DNA of 64,000 bases, from NCBI GenBank assembly GCA_002869855.2, contig NEWQ02000010.1, positions 1-64,000 on the forward strand, read 5' to 3'. Source of the stretch: Nitrospira sp. CG24D. Its GTDB lineage: Bacteria; Nitrospirota; Nitrospiria; Nitrospirales; Nitrospiraceae. Position numbers and translations under genes: made by a program. A model generated the notes under the pieces. It was not told where the DNA came from, did not search any database, and saw nothing but the letters and a program-made list of their open reading frames with translations. The stretch's first letter is position 1. Every line of letters starts with the position of its first letter. Shown piece after piece: positions 35,038 to 44,066 of this stretch.

Positions 35038-36615
35038 TCACGGAGTAGCGCCCTCAGCCGGGGAATTCCCCCTGGTATAAATCACCACCTTCATATCCTC
35101 GTATTCATGGCTCCACCCCGGTGTCGCGGCCAACAGCGTCGCAAGCGCCGTCCCTCTTTTCAGCAACGCCCAATCAACCGCATATTTGTCGAGGAGATCC
35201 CTCCGAGGAACCGGTGCCGATACGAGATCGACATAATCTTTGAAGATCCATCGATCTCCGATCTGCCAGGCCGGCATCCGCCCATCAATGAACGTCTTGA
35301 GTCCCGGCAACTGCCACAGCAAAAAGCCGCCATATTGATAGTCATGGACCGGTCTGGAACCCAGGCGATCACGATGGGCGCGAATCCACTCGACGGCTTC
35401 AATCGGATAGGACGTCTGGCGCAATGCGACGTCCGGATTCGTTCCAAACCGCCACACATCCCGCAGATGATCCGGGCCCAGAACGATCAGCAAGAGAGCG
35501 AGAGCCGCCGTCATACCCATGGCCCACTGAGTGAGTCCATTCTGCCGCAGCTTCAGAGCCGACACCATCCGTTCACACCCAATTTGCAGCAACTCAACAG
35601 CGAGAGGAAGACTCACGATCAAAAAAAGCGGGATGTTCCGCAGATGCCGGCAGGCCACGAAGAGAAATGCCACTAACACTCCGATGCGCACAGGCTCAAG
35701 ACGCCGATACCAGAGCACCGCCGCAATCGTCAGCCCTACCAGATAGATCCCAAATAGTCGGCCGGCCAAAGTCCCCAGAGAAGGCGGTTGCCATTCCTGT
35801 AACGTCTCCACCATAAATTGATTCGCCAGCGAGTCCACGATTTCCTGGTGGAGCCGCCAGCCATAGGGATTCAACAGCGTCACCAGGCCGGCAAGACCGG
35901 TAGCCAGAGTCAGCCGCCACAGATCAGTTGAAGGCAGATCAAGCTCATCCAATCTTCTATGCACATCAGGCCACACACGGGAAACCATGGCCACACACCA
36001 ATTCAACCCGACCACAACCGCCAGCAGAAAAATCCCCGCTGTGAACCCGCCGTGCAGATTGGCCCAGAGGAGAAAGAGCGGCGGGAGTACCCAGACAATC
36101 CACCGGGTTCCTTGCTGCAATCGATCAAGCACCACCAGCACCACGGCCACACCAAGCAAGGTCACCGCCTGCGTGCGCGCCCCCAGAAACGGCAGCGCGA
36201 CCCACAATGACAAGGCGCAGGCGACCAGGCGAATCGGCCGGATCGCCTGCCCAATCCGTGCGGCAAAGATCCAGGCCGCCGCTGTGACAAAGCCGAAGAA
36301 CGCGATGACGAGCAGGCCCCCGGCGAGACCTCCGCTGCTGTAGAGCCACCCGAGCACGAGATCAGTCAGCCACGCATGCTCCACCCATGGCCAATCGGGC
36401 ATCGTATGCGAGTAGGGATCGAGCGCCGCCAGCTGCCCGCCAGTCACGAGCCAATCCAAACCGGTCCGCAGATGCCAGCCAAAGTCCGGCTCAGTCAACG
36501 GCTGTAGCGCAAAGTTCGCAATGATCAGAAGCAGAAAGGCATTCAATGCAGGAGTGCGAATGGCGGTCACCTGCCCCGAATTTGCCGGCGTACTATTCCG
36601 ACGCAGGCGTTTCAT
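35038..36615 (-). CDS. Polytopic membrane protein, GT-C glycosyltransferase-like
   Basis: The 525-residue protein has about ten transmembrane helices after a short cytosolic start and a soluble C-terminal domain (about 400-525) with IEAVEWIRAHRDRLGSRPVHD and FIDGRMPAWQIGD. The early luminal loop LTEPDFGWHLRTGLDWL carries Asp/His residues, as in GT-C enzymes and O-antigen-type transferases. ATG 36615 overlaps the stop of the carbamoyltransferase gene (ATGA), so the pair is translationally coupled. Function is unproven; sugar transfer to an envelope glycan is likely. Confidence 0.75.
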   Translation of the reverse strand: MKRLRRNSTPANSGQVTAIRTPALNAFLLLIIANFALQPLTEPDFGWHLRTGLDWLVTGGQLAALDPYSHTMPDWPWVEHAWLTDLVLGWLYSSGGLAGGLLVIAFFGFVTAAAWIFAARIGQAIRPIRLVACALSLWVALPFLGARTQAVTLLGVAVVLVVLDRLQQGTRWIVWVLPPLFLLWANLHGGFTAGIFLLAVVVGLNWCVAMVSRVWPDVHRRLDELDLPSTDLWRLTLATGLAGLVTLLNPYGWRLHQEIVDSLANQFMVETLQEWQPPSLGTLAGRLFGIYLVGLTIAAVLWYRRLEPVRIGVLVAFLFVACRHLRNIPLFLIVSLPLAVELLQIGCERMVSALKLRQNGLTQWAMGMTAALALLLIVLGPDHLRDVWRFGTNPDVALRQTSYPIEAVEWIRAHRDRLGSRPVHDYQYGGFLLWQLPGLKTFIDGRMPAWQIGDRWIFKDYVDLVSAPVPRRDLLDKYAVDWALLKRGTALATLLAATPGWSHEYEDMKVVIYTRGNSPAEGATP

Positions 36616-38336
36616 AGCAGGCGGGAACCAGCCTGGTTTGCCACGAGCAGGTTCCCCAACACCAGCCAATCGACATCCGTGCGCTGGAAGCAGCGAACCG
36701 CTTCTTCCGGCGAGCAGACGATCGGCTCCTGCACATTGAAGGAAGTGTTGAGCAGAACAGGCACGCCGGTTCGCCGGGCAAAGGCCTGCAGCAATTGATG
36801 AAAGAGAGGATTGGCGCGCCGATCGACCGTTTGAACTCGCGCCGACCCATCCACATGCACCACGGCCGGGATAATACCTTTCGCGCTGGGCTTCACAGGG
36901 ACCGTCAACATCATAAAGGGTGAAGGGGCAGGCACATCGAAGTACGCGCCCGCTTCTTCTGCCAGCACGGAAGGAGCAAAGGGACGGAATAATTCACGCT
37001 GTTTGACCTTGGCATTGATGAGCGCACGAATGTCCTCCCGGCGTGGATCGGCCAGCAGACTGCGATTGCCCAACGCACGCGGCCCCCACTCCATGCGCCC
37101 CTGGAACCAGAAGACTAATTTGCCGTTCGCGAGTTCCCCGGCTACGAGGTCACACAGCTCCGCATCGTCTACACGCTGAGCCTGTAACCCCGCTTGCCGC
37201 AATGCAGCCTGACAATCAATTTCACTGAACTGCGGCCCCCAATAAGCCGTCGTCATGACCGGGCGCTGAGTCATCGCCCCACGCCGAAACGTGTGCCACA
37301 AGGCCGCGCCTATCGCGGCCCCGGAGTCACCGGCGGCGGGAGGGATATAGATCTCGCGAAACCCCGCCTCCCGCCACAATCGACTATTGGCGACACAATT
37401 GTAGGCCACCCCGCCCGCCAGGCAGAGTTGATCAACCTTGGTTTTCATGCGAAGCGCGTGGGCCAAGGCCAGCAAGACTTCCTCTAACACCAGCTGAACG
37501 CTCGCCGCCAAATCGCGATGTCGCTGCACCACCTCTTCGTCCGGCAGCCGCGGCACGCCGAGCAAGGAGACGAACCCGGGAGCGAAGATCCCGACCCGCG
37601 CCAGATGAAAGTCCAGCAACGTGGTATTCAGGGTAAAGGTCCCGTCGGGAACAAGCCGGAGGATATACCGGCGAATAGTCTCGGCATAGCGCGGCTCTCC
37701 ATACGCCGCCAATCCCATCACGATGTACTCGTCGTGATCTGGCTTGAACCCCAGAAATGCGGTCATGGCGGCATAGAATTGGCCGAGTGAATGCGGAAGC
37801 GGCGTACGCCCGATCGCGTGGATCTGCTGCCGGTCGGCGATCGCCATCATAGTCGAATGCGATTCAGATGCTCCATCCACAACGAGGACTGCCGCTCGTT
37901 CAAATGGGGAGACCAAAAATGCGCTTGCGGCGTGGCACATATGATGATCAAGGAACGTGACAGGTGGGCATGGCGTCCCGTCGATCTGCTCGCTCAGCTT
38001 CCATCGCAAGCAGGCCAACTCCCACCACTCCTGACGCAACCGCTCAATCGACCTCCGACCCTTCTCTCGAAACAGCTGGGGCGAACGAACCATCGCGCTC
38101 ACGGCCAACCGCGCGCGCGTCCCGATTTCCCAATACTTCCACGGCACAGCAACCGCATCGAGATCGCACAGACGAAGACCGGCTTCTTTCAGACAGTATC
38201 GAATGGCATGGATGGGCAACGCTGATACATGCTTGATGCGAACGAATCGTTCTTCCTCCGCAGCCGCCACAATCCGCCCGTCTTGAACGAGTGCGGCTGC
38301 CGCATCGCGCATGTTGGAAAGGCCCAATGTGAACAT
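36612..38336 (-). CDS. NodU/CmcH/TobZ-family O-carbamoyltransferase
   Basis: The 574-residue enzyme has the N-terminal YrdC/Kae1-like ASKHA fold, with SNMRDAAAALVQDGRI, the Fe-binding FLDHHMCHAASAF and VLVVDGASESHSTM, and the C-terminal block WFQGRMEWGPRALGNRSLL plus LLNTSFNVQEPIVCSPEEA. It transfers a carbamoyl group from carbamoyl phosphate, via carbamoyl-adenylate, to a sugar hydroxyl. Coupling to a GT-C-like membrane protein and a nearby GT2 suggests decoration of a cell-surface glycan. ATG 38336 begins the family homology; the open frame further upstream overlaps the divergent gene. Confidence 0.93.
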   Translation of the reverse strand: MFTLGLSNMRDAAAALVQDGRIVAAAEEERFVRIKHVSALPIHAIRYCLKEAGLRLCDLDAVAVPWKYWEIGTRARLAVSAMVRSPQLFREKGRRSIERLRQEWWELACLRWKLSEQIDGTPCPPVTFLDHHMCHAASAFLVSPFERAAVLVVDGASESHSTMMAIADRQQIHAIGRTPLPHSLGQFYAAMTAFLGFKPDHDEYIVMGLAAYGEPRYAETIRRYILRLVPDGTFTLNTTLLDFHLARVGIFAPGFVSLLGVPRLPDEEVVQRHRDLAASVQLVLEEVLLALAHALRMKTKVDQLCLAGGVAYNCVANSRLWREAGFREIYIPPAAGDSGAAIGAALWHTFRRGAMTQRPVMTTAYWGPQFSEIDCQAALRQAGLQAQRVDDAELCDLVAGELANGKLVFWFQGRMEWGPRALGNRSLLADPRREDIRALINAKVKQRELFRPFAPSVLAEEAGAYFDVPAPSPFMMLTVPVKPSAKGIIPAVVHVDGSARVQTVDRRANPLFHQLLQAFARRTGVPVLLNTSFNVQEPIVCSPEEAVRCFQRTDVDWLVLGNLLVANQAGSRLL

Positions 38337-38462
38337 GGGAAAAGAGCATAGATCGAGTGACCGCAAGGCCGCAAGGGACGGGCGGCTTCGTGTTGCTTTC
38401 ACCTTTTGAATCCGGTACGGTGACGCATCAAAATTACCCGCAGCCCTCGGAGCGAGAACCCG

Positions 38463-40352
38463 ATGAACGGTTCCTTTTCCATGCCCGCCAGACCGCCCAG
38501 GAAGCCACTTCAAGCCATTCTGGCGATGCTCTTCCTGATCACTGGGGTCGGATGTGCGAGCCGCTTGGAGTTTCCTCCAATGGGTGAGCCGTTGCCCGTC
38601 TCCGTCAAGCTGGAAATCCCTGCTTCGATCAAAAATCTGCGGGCAGAATACACCGACGGATGCGGGCACCTCATGCAGGTCCCACTCGGAGTTCGTCTGG
38701 AAGAAGCCCTTGTCGAAGGCGCCTATCGAACATTCAAATCCGTCTCCTACGAAGGGGGCGGAAGCAAAGATGCGGTGCCGGAGGCAGTCGTCCGCGTGGA
38801 TCTTGTGAATTGGTCTTTCAAACTTCAACAGGACAATGTCTACGACCGCGTCCCGGCGAATATTCAATTGAATGCCATCGCACGGGTCTATGATCTTACC
38901 GGGAAAGTCCTGCGGGAATCCGAAGTGAAGGTCGTCCGCCAAGAGCGACTGCGCCTAGAGGCCACCCAACGCAACTGCGACTACATCATCGACCCGTTTA
39001 TCCAGGACACCTCTGTCGACTTTGCCGCGAAAGTTTCGATAGATGTCCGAGAAGCCTTTGGGGGAAGAGCACAGGCAGCTGTGCCGGCGGCGGCCTCAAC
39101 CCCGGTTGTACCGCCCCAGCCTGCAGCGGGACTCCCGACAAGCAAGCCGCAGCCTCCGGCTGCGACGGCATCCGCCGCTTCGTCCCTCCGCTTTAAGGCG
39201 ATGGTCCTTGATGAAAACGGAAACCTTGTCCTGGAAGGCGGTGAACGCGTCCGAGTACGCGTTGATATTGTGAATGTCGGTATGACGGCGATTCAACAGG
39301 CCATCGTATCCCTCTCCGGCAGTCAGGCGCTGATTACGCATTTCCCGTCCGCCGTGCTTCCTGTCCCCTCATTGCAACCGGGAGAGACCAAGTCCATTGA
39401 GTTTGTAGCCACTCTGCCGCCTTCCATACAGCCGCAGAAAGCCGAACTCCATGTCACGGTCGAAGAACCGGCTTCGCACCAGGCAGCCCCTGCACAAACG
39501 CTGGCAGTCGTCATGCAGGCAACCGGTATTAAAACCGATGACGTGGACCAAATCCCCGTCGCCACCACGGAGTTCCGCCAACCCAACACGTACCTGATCT
39601 CGATCGGAATCGGATCCTACCGGGACCAGCAGCTCCTCCCCCGCAAATTCGCGTCACTCGATGCGGAAATGGTGTCCAACTACTTTCAGGCGCTGGGGGG
39701 AGTTCCTTCAGCCAATGTGCGCCTCCTACAAGACTGGAAAGCCTTACGCCCGGATATCGACGAAGCCCTCCTGGACTGGCTCCCACCGCATATGACCAAA
39801 GATGCTGTGGTCATTGTGTACTTCGCCGGACAGGCGATGGTGACCCATACAGGAGAAGTGCTCCTGGTTCCCTACGAGGGCAGTCCAACCGCCACGTCGC
39901 GACTCTATCCGCTGAAAGACCTTGAAGCGGCGCTGGCACGACTCAAAGCAAAACAGACGATCCTGCTGTTCGATGGGATGGTGTCCAGACTTCATAGCGA
40001 CCCCAAGATAAAAACCCTCCCCCCCCGCTGGGATGCAGCGGGACCCTCTATCATCCGCATCGTCAGCAGCGACAGCCTCAGCAAGGGTCTTGAAGACGAC
40101 AAGCACCGCCATGGACTGATGACGTATTATCTCTTGCGCGCGCTACGGGGAGAGAGCGATTCAAACCGTGACGGGTCAGTGACCTTGGCAGAAGTGGCCG
40201 GCTACGTGAGCCAAAAGGTCACATGGGCGGCGAAGACTCAATTTAGTAGTGATCAGCGCCCGCTCATCACGCCGTCCCTGAAATCCGGTGATCCATCCTC
40301 CAACCTGGTGCTCAGCAAGCTAGCCGCGATTCGAAGCGAACAAACTCCATAA
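38463..40352 (+). CDS. Caspase-like (C14-fold) lipoprotein lacking the catalytic dyad
   Basis: The 629-residue product has a lipoprotein signal (LITGVGCAS), an N-terminal domain (about 40-200), a Pro/Ala linker, a beta-sandwich like CARDB domains (about 235-345), and a C-terminal caspase-like p20 region (about 370-530). The fold markers are clear: YLISIGIGSYRDQQL, then VVIVYFAGQAMV and ILLFDGMVSRL. Active caspases have His in YFAGHG and Cys in LLDACHS; here these are Gln457 and Met506. An EF-hand-like loop DSNRDGSVTLAE begins at 566. It is probably an envelope scaffold or pseudo-protease. It stands alone, divergent from the carbamoyltransferase. Confidence 0.8.
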   Translation: MNGSFSMPARPPRKPLQAILAMLFLITGVGCASRLEFPPMGEPLPVSVKLEIPASIKNLRAEYTDGCGHLMQVPLGVRLEEALVEGAYRTFKSVSYEGGGSKDAVPEAVVRVDLVNWSFKLQQDNVYDRVPANIQLNAIARVYDLTGKVLRESEVKVVRQERLRLEATQRNCDYIIDPFIQDTSVDFAAKVSIDVREAFGGRAQAAVPAAASTPVVPPQPAAGLPTSKPQPPAATASAASSLRFKAMVLDENGNLVLEGGERVRVRVDIVNVGMTAIQQAIVSLSGSQALITHFPSAVLPVPSLQPGETKSIEFVATLPPSIQPQKAELHVTVEEPASHQAAPAQTLAVVMQATGIKTDDVDQIPVATTEFRQPNTYLISIGIGSYRDQQLLPRKFASLDAEMVSNYFQALGGVPSANVRLLQDWKALRPDIDEALLDWLPPHMTKDAVVIVYFAGQAMVTHTGEVLLVPYEGSPTATSRLYPLKDLEAALARLKAKQTILLFDGMVSRLHSDPKIKTLPPRWDAAGPSIIRIVSSDSLSKGLEDDKHRHGLMTYYLLRALRGESDSNRDGSVTLAEVAGYVSQKVTWAAKTQFSSDQRPLITPSLKSGDPSSNLVLSKLAAIRSEQTP

Positions 40353-40531
40353 TCATCCCGACGCCATAGTTCACGACTCTAGAGAAGCACCGGCTGCCAG
40401 GCTGAGACTGCCCACGGCAGAGAGTCGCCCGACTCCCAGGAGGGACTGCTGCAAGCAGGGAGCGCCATTTCTTGGAATGAGGGAAGCGCGGTAAGAAAGA
40501 AAAGATCCCGGCTCAATACATCATCAAAAGC

Positions 40532-40565
40532 GAGAGGGGTGGGAGATTTCTCCCCCACCCCTCTC
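40532..40565 (-). terminator. Intrinsic terminator after cytochrome c gene
   Basis: A long stem (GAGAGGGGTGGGAG paired with CTCCCCCACCCCTCTC, loop ATTT) lies 24 bp past the cytochrome stop and is followed on the minus strand by CGCTTTTG. It could also stop convergent transcription from the caspase-like gene. Confidence 0.75.
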
Positions 40566-40589
40566 CCAACACAGCAAACTCTGCGGGAA

Positions 40590-41036
40590 TTACTCGCCCT
40601 TGCAGAAGCTCCGCTCGTAGTTGATGATCGTCCAGGCTTCTTCTTCGGTGATCGCGGCAGGGATCAAAGACACCATGCCGGTTCCCGCGCTGCCGTTCTT
40701 GATGACCCAGAACAGCTCGCCATCTTTCCGCTTCTTGTGGAACTTGCAATTGGTAAAGTCCCGGGGGCTCGGATCCAGAATCGCTCCGGCCGGTCCATCG
40801 CCCTTGCCTTCTTTTCCGTGGCAATTGAAGCAGGTCCCCTTGCCCTCGAACAACGCCTTACCCTTGGCAATGCTCTCAGGAGTCGAGGCAACCGGATTCT
40901 TCATAGCCTTTGCATCGCTCATCTGATCGGCTGGAACGCGGGCCTTCAGCGGATCTTTTTCCGCGGCTCCCGCCACCGTCACAGACATAAGCATCAGGGC
41001 TGCAGTGATCCCCAAGAACTTCGAGAAGTAACCCAT
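40590..41036 (-). CDS. Periplasmic monohaem class I cytochrome c
   Basis: The 148-residue protein has a signal peptide (to about residue 25, VAGAAE), one haem site CFNCHGKEGKGDGPAG and a likely distal Met ligand in GTGMVSLIP. It resembles small electron carriers of nitrifiers and other respirers. AAAGGAGGACGTGCG directly before ATG 41036 sets the start. It is a single gene with its own terminator. It may shuttle electrons to a terminal oxidase; the donor is unknown. Confidence 0.9.
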   Translation of the reverse strand: MGYFSKFLGITAALMLMSVTVAGAAEKDPLKARVPADQMSDAKAMKNPVASTPESIAKGKALFEGKGTCFNCHGKEGKGDGPAGAILDPSPRDFTNCKFHKKRKDGELFWVIKNGSAGTGMVSLIPAAITEEEAWTIINYERSFCKGE

Positions 41037-41519
41037 CGCACGTCCTCCTTTGTGTTGAACCCACCACACATGAACTCGGCCTCAGGCCGCTGGCATTACG
41101 ATACCGGTACAAAAAATTCACTAAAACGGGCGGACTATAGCAACCACGCTTGATTCTTGTCAAGAAATCAGTCCTCTGACTGCTTCGCCTTGCCAATGGC
41201 ACAATCGCCCGCGTTCTCTCCTCCGCCCGCTGTACCCTTCCCATGTATCAAGGGGCGTGCCACAATCGTCACATCTTGAAAGGCCTTATTTGAACCACTT
41301 ACAGCGATCAATCCTGGCGAGATCCTCAACCAGGATTCGTCGTGACACCTTTGCGCCACAAACTTTCATTGTTGCCCCATGCGCGACCGAAGAGGGCCAA
41401 GGCTACCAATTTACCCTGGCCTCACCTCTGCCAGAGGCGGGCGAATGCTTTGAGATGAGAGCGAGACCTGATAGACAGGCACCGCTTGAGGAGAGACAGA
41501 AAGAGGCGAGGCGGCAGCC
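41037..41519. other. Gene-poor gap between rodZ and cytochrome c
   Basis: No convincing intact gene is seen in 483 bp. On the minus strand a 31-codon open stretch ending near 41328 reads LFGRAWGNNESLWRKGV-TTNPG. This resembles the end of the membrane part of TMTC/O-GlcNAc-type TPR proteins (W-x-SxxLWr-x-nPg), so it may be a decayed fragment. A 63-codon frame at 41168-41359 has no ribosome site or family resemblance. The cytochrome promoter should lie within the first 100 bp. Confidence 0.35.
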
Positions 41520-42446
41520 TTACCGCTTGATCACCACATCGCGAGCGACCTTCCCACTCGGACCAAATGGCTTAAGCGGCTTTCCATTGAGTTCAGCTTT
41601 CACACCACCGGCGTTACCCAGCGTCAGAATGAACTGGTCCTGCCCTTTCCAATGAGCCTTTTCCCCCGGACGCAGCAACGCCTCCTGCGGACTACCGCTA
41701 TCGATCTGAACCACGACCCAACTCAGCTCATTGGCCTCAAGATCCAGCACCAATTGTCCATCCGAAGCCGGCCCGGCTCCTTCGATTGAAATACCACCAA
41801 GCGGCCCATCCGTGCCGGGCGACGCCGTCGAAACAAGATCAGGCTCGGGCTTCGCTGCAACCACCGGAGCATGGCCTCCTGCCGGCTCGGCCGCACGGCC
41901 CTCCACCGCAGGCTTCGTGGGAGCTGGCGGTGCGACTTCACTGGACTTGGCTGGAATGGGAAGGGGCTCTGGATCCTGATGGGCGCTTGTCTCTCCAGCT
42001 TCTTTTGTCGCCTGAGTGCTTCGCTTATTCGATGTCAGCTCGGAGGTGCTTCGTCGCAATACCGAAGACTGCTCACGGCTCAGAAGGAAAATGAGCGTCA
42101 ACACCGCAATTCCGATCGCCACCGCCACTGCTTTCCGGTTGGCTTGGCGCTTGCGCTCTTCTTCAACCTGCCGAACCTTCAGCCTCTCCCGCTCATCCTG
42201 CTTTTCGTAAAAGGCTCCGGCTGACTGGACAAACCGATGGATCGCATCTTCCTCATCAAGGCCCAGAGACCGTGCGTAGGATCGAACAAATCCTCTGGCA
42301 AAGACCTGGTCCGGCAACTTGGCGAAGTTCCCATCCTCCAGCGCTTTGACAAAATCCGATCGAATGCGCGTCTTCGCCGCAACTTCGTCGACGGTCAGCC
42401 CCTTGGTCTCCCGAACCTGCCGAAAGAATTCACCAACCGATTCCAT
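41520..42446 (-). CDS. rodZ: RodZ-like helix-turn-helix membrane protein
   Basis: The 308-residue protein has an N-terminal HTH_25 domain (GEFFRQVRETKGLTVDEVA, about 5-75), a basic juxtamembrane stretch, one transmembrane helix (about 105-125), a Pro/Ala-rich periplasmic linker, and a C-terminal DUF4115 domain (about 225-308). RodZ links MreB filaments to the wall-elongation machinery and sets rod shape. It is the last gene of the long tol-to-rodZ minus-strand run, 10 bp after the TPR lipoprotein gene. Confidence 0.88.
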   Translation of the reverse strand: MESVGEFFRQVRETKGLTVDEVAAKTRIRSDFVKALEDGNFAKLPDQVFARGFVRSYARSLGLDEEDAIHRFVQSAGAFYEKQDERERLKVRQVEEERKRQANRKAVAVAIGIAVLTLIFLLSREQSSVLRRSTSELTSNKRSTQATKEAGETSAHQDPEPLPIPAKSSEVAPPAPTKPAVEGRAAEPAGGHAPVVAAKPEPDLVSTASPGTDGPLGGISIEGAGPASDGQLVLDLEANELSWVVVQIDSGSPQEALLRPGEKAHWKGQDQFILTLGNAGGVKAELNGKPLKPFGPSGKVARDVVIKR

Positions 42447-42456
42447 ACGCCCTCAA

Positions 42457-43149
42457 CTACTTTAACCGAGCCAAAAGTTCTGTTGCTGCCGCTGCATACT
42501 CGCCGCCCTTATCCATCACCTTCACCTTGCTGAGAATCTCCCGAGCCTTGACGGCATATCCCAATTTGGAATACACCCGACCCAGTTCGAGATGGGTCAA
42601 TGCCGGAGGCACGCTGGCGGGATTCGCAGCCACCGCATCCTCCAACGACTCCATCGCCTCCTGAAAATCTCCCCGTTGGCTCAATGCCCGGCCTAAATGG
42701 AACCGCGCCAAATCCGGAGTGGCATAGAGAGGATTGGCCAGCGCGGCCCGGTAGGACCGGATCGCCTCATCCCACTTCTCCTGGCTGGCCAGCACTTGTC
42801 CCAGATAGGTATGCGCTTCTGAATAGGCGTCGTCAATCTGGATGGCGGTTCGAAACTCTTCTTCAGCCAGGGCTAATTTCCCCTGAATGGCATAGACATG
42901 GCCCAGACCATAGCGCGCCTCTTTATTTTTCGGATTCAACTGGACCGCTTTCTGAAACGACACAAACGCTTTTTGCCGATCCCCGCTGAGCGTCGCGATG
43001 CCTTCCTGATAATGGCCCTGAGATTTCTGAATCGACTCTTCCGTAGCCGCACAAGCGCTTATGAACAGACAGACCCCCACGAGCAGGCTATGCCCATACT
43101 GAGGCACTCGCCCCCCCCCTTGGCCACAGCTCTGTTCCCCGTCAGGCAT
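42457..43149 (-). CDS. TPR lipoprotein, PilF-like
   Basis: The 230-residue product has a lipoprotein signal (FISACAATEE) followed by five or so tetratricopeptide repeats covering the rest, for example NKEARYGLGHVYAIQGKLA and SEAHTYLGQVLASQEKWDE. The start overlaps the kinase stop by one base (TAATG). PilF/PilW-type TPR lipoproteins assemble outer-membrane secretins, but no pilus genes are near; a scaffold role with RodZ is equally possible. A shorter start after the Gly-rich leader could exist. Confidence 0.82.
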   Translation of the reverse strand: MPDGEQSCGQGGGRVPQYGHSLLVGVCLFISACAATEESIQKSQGHYQEGIATLSGDRQKAFVSFQKAVQLNPKNKEARYGLGHVYAIQGKLALAEEEFRTAIQIDDAYSEAHTYLGQVLASQEKWDEAIRSYRAALANPLYATPDLARFHLGRALSQRGDFQEAMESLEDAVAANPASVPPALTHLELGRVYSKLGYAVKAREILSKVKVMDKGGEYAAAATELLARLK

Positions 43150-44063
43150 TACGACACATCCTCAAAATGAGTCAATCGCTTGAATTCCTGAAACCGCGCC
43201 TGAATCTCTTTGTAATCCAGGATACGTAAACGGTCAAGACTAAAGGATTCTACGGTAAAAGACGCCATCACACTTCCGAAAATAATGGCTTGCTTCATCG
43301 CCTCTGGAGAACGGTTTCCAGTGGCGGCGAGATAGCCTAAGAAGCCGCCCGCAAACGTGTCGCCGGCGCCGGTGGGATCCCGCACATCCTCTAATGGGAA
43401 TGCCGGCGCGCCGAATACCTGCGTTCCGTTGAACATCAGGACGCCATACTCTCCTCGCTTGATAATGAGATGCTTGGGGCCCCGCGCCAACACTTGCTTG
43501 GCTACCTTGACCAGATTGGAATCTTGCCCCAATGCGCGGGCCTCCCCGTCATTGATAATCAGGATATCGATTTTCTCTAACACCTTCCACAAGGCATCGC
43601 GCTTCCCGTTGATCCAGAAATTCATCGTGTCGCAAGCCACCAGGCCAGGGCGCTCGACCTTCTGCAAGACATCCAGTTGCAGCTCGGGATCGATGTTGCC
43701 AAGAAACAGCACGTCGGGTGAACGGTATGCCTCAGGAATCTTGGGACGGAATGTTTCGAACACATTGAGCTTCGTGTCGAGCGTCTTCGCCTCATTCAGC
43801 TGATGCGAATATTCTCCCTTCCACCGAAACGTCGCCCCAGGTCGCTGCTCCAGCCCCGTCAGATCAATTCCACGACTCTTGAGAAACGCAATGTGCTGGG
43901 CGGGGAAATCCTCTCCCACGACAGCAATCAGCGCGACCGACGTAAAAAAGCTGGCCGACGTCGAGAAATACGTCGCAGACCCCCCGAGAATATCGGTCCC
44001 CTCTCCAAACGGTGTCTTCACCGTATCAAGCGCAACCGATCCCACTACCAGTAACTTCCCCAT
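43149..44063 (-). CDS. PfkB-family carbohydrate/nucleoside kinase
   Basis: The 304-residue ribokinase-fold enzyme has N-terminal GSVALDTVKTPFG and LGGSATYFSTSAS, and the catalytic signature DPTGAGDTFAGGFLGYLA. It resembles adenosine/ribokinase-type PfkB kinases. Its place 3 bp after mtnP suggests a link to methylthioadenosine salvage (nucleoside or sugar phosphorylation), which is inference from position. Confidence 0.9.
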   Translation of the reverse strand: MGKLLVVGSVALDTVKTPFGEGTDILGGSATYFSTSASFFTSVALIAVVGEDFPAQHIAFLKSRGIDLTGLEQRPGATFRWKGEYSHQLNEAKTLDTKLNVFETFRPKIPEAYRSPDVLFLGNIDPELQLDVLQKVERPGLVACDTMNFWINGKRDALWKVLEKIDILIINDGEARALGQDSNLVKVAKQVLARGPKHLIIKRGEYGVLMFNGTQVFGAPAFPLEDVRDPTGAGDTFAGGFLGYLAATGNRSPEAMKQAIIFGSVMASFTVESFSLDRLRILDYKEIQARFQEFKRLTHFEDVS

Positions 44064-44066
44064 GGT

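Noticed and set aside
41168..41359. 63-codon minus-strand ORF between cytochrome c and rodZ
   Set aside because: No ribosome site, no family likeness, and adjacent frames contain what looks like decayed sequence.
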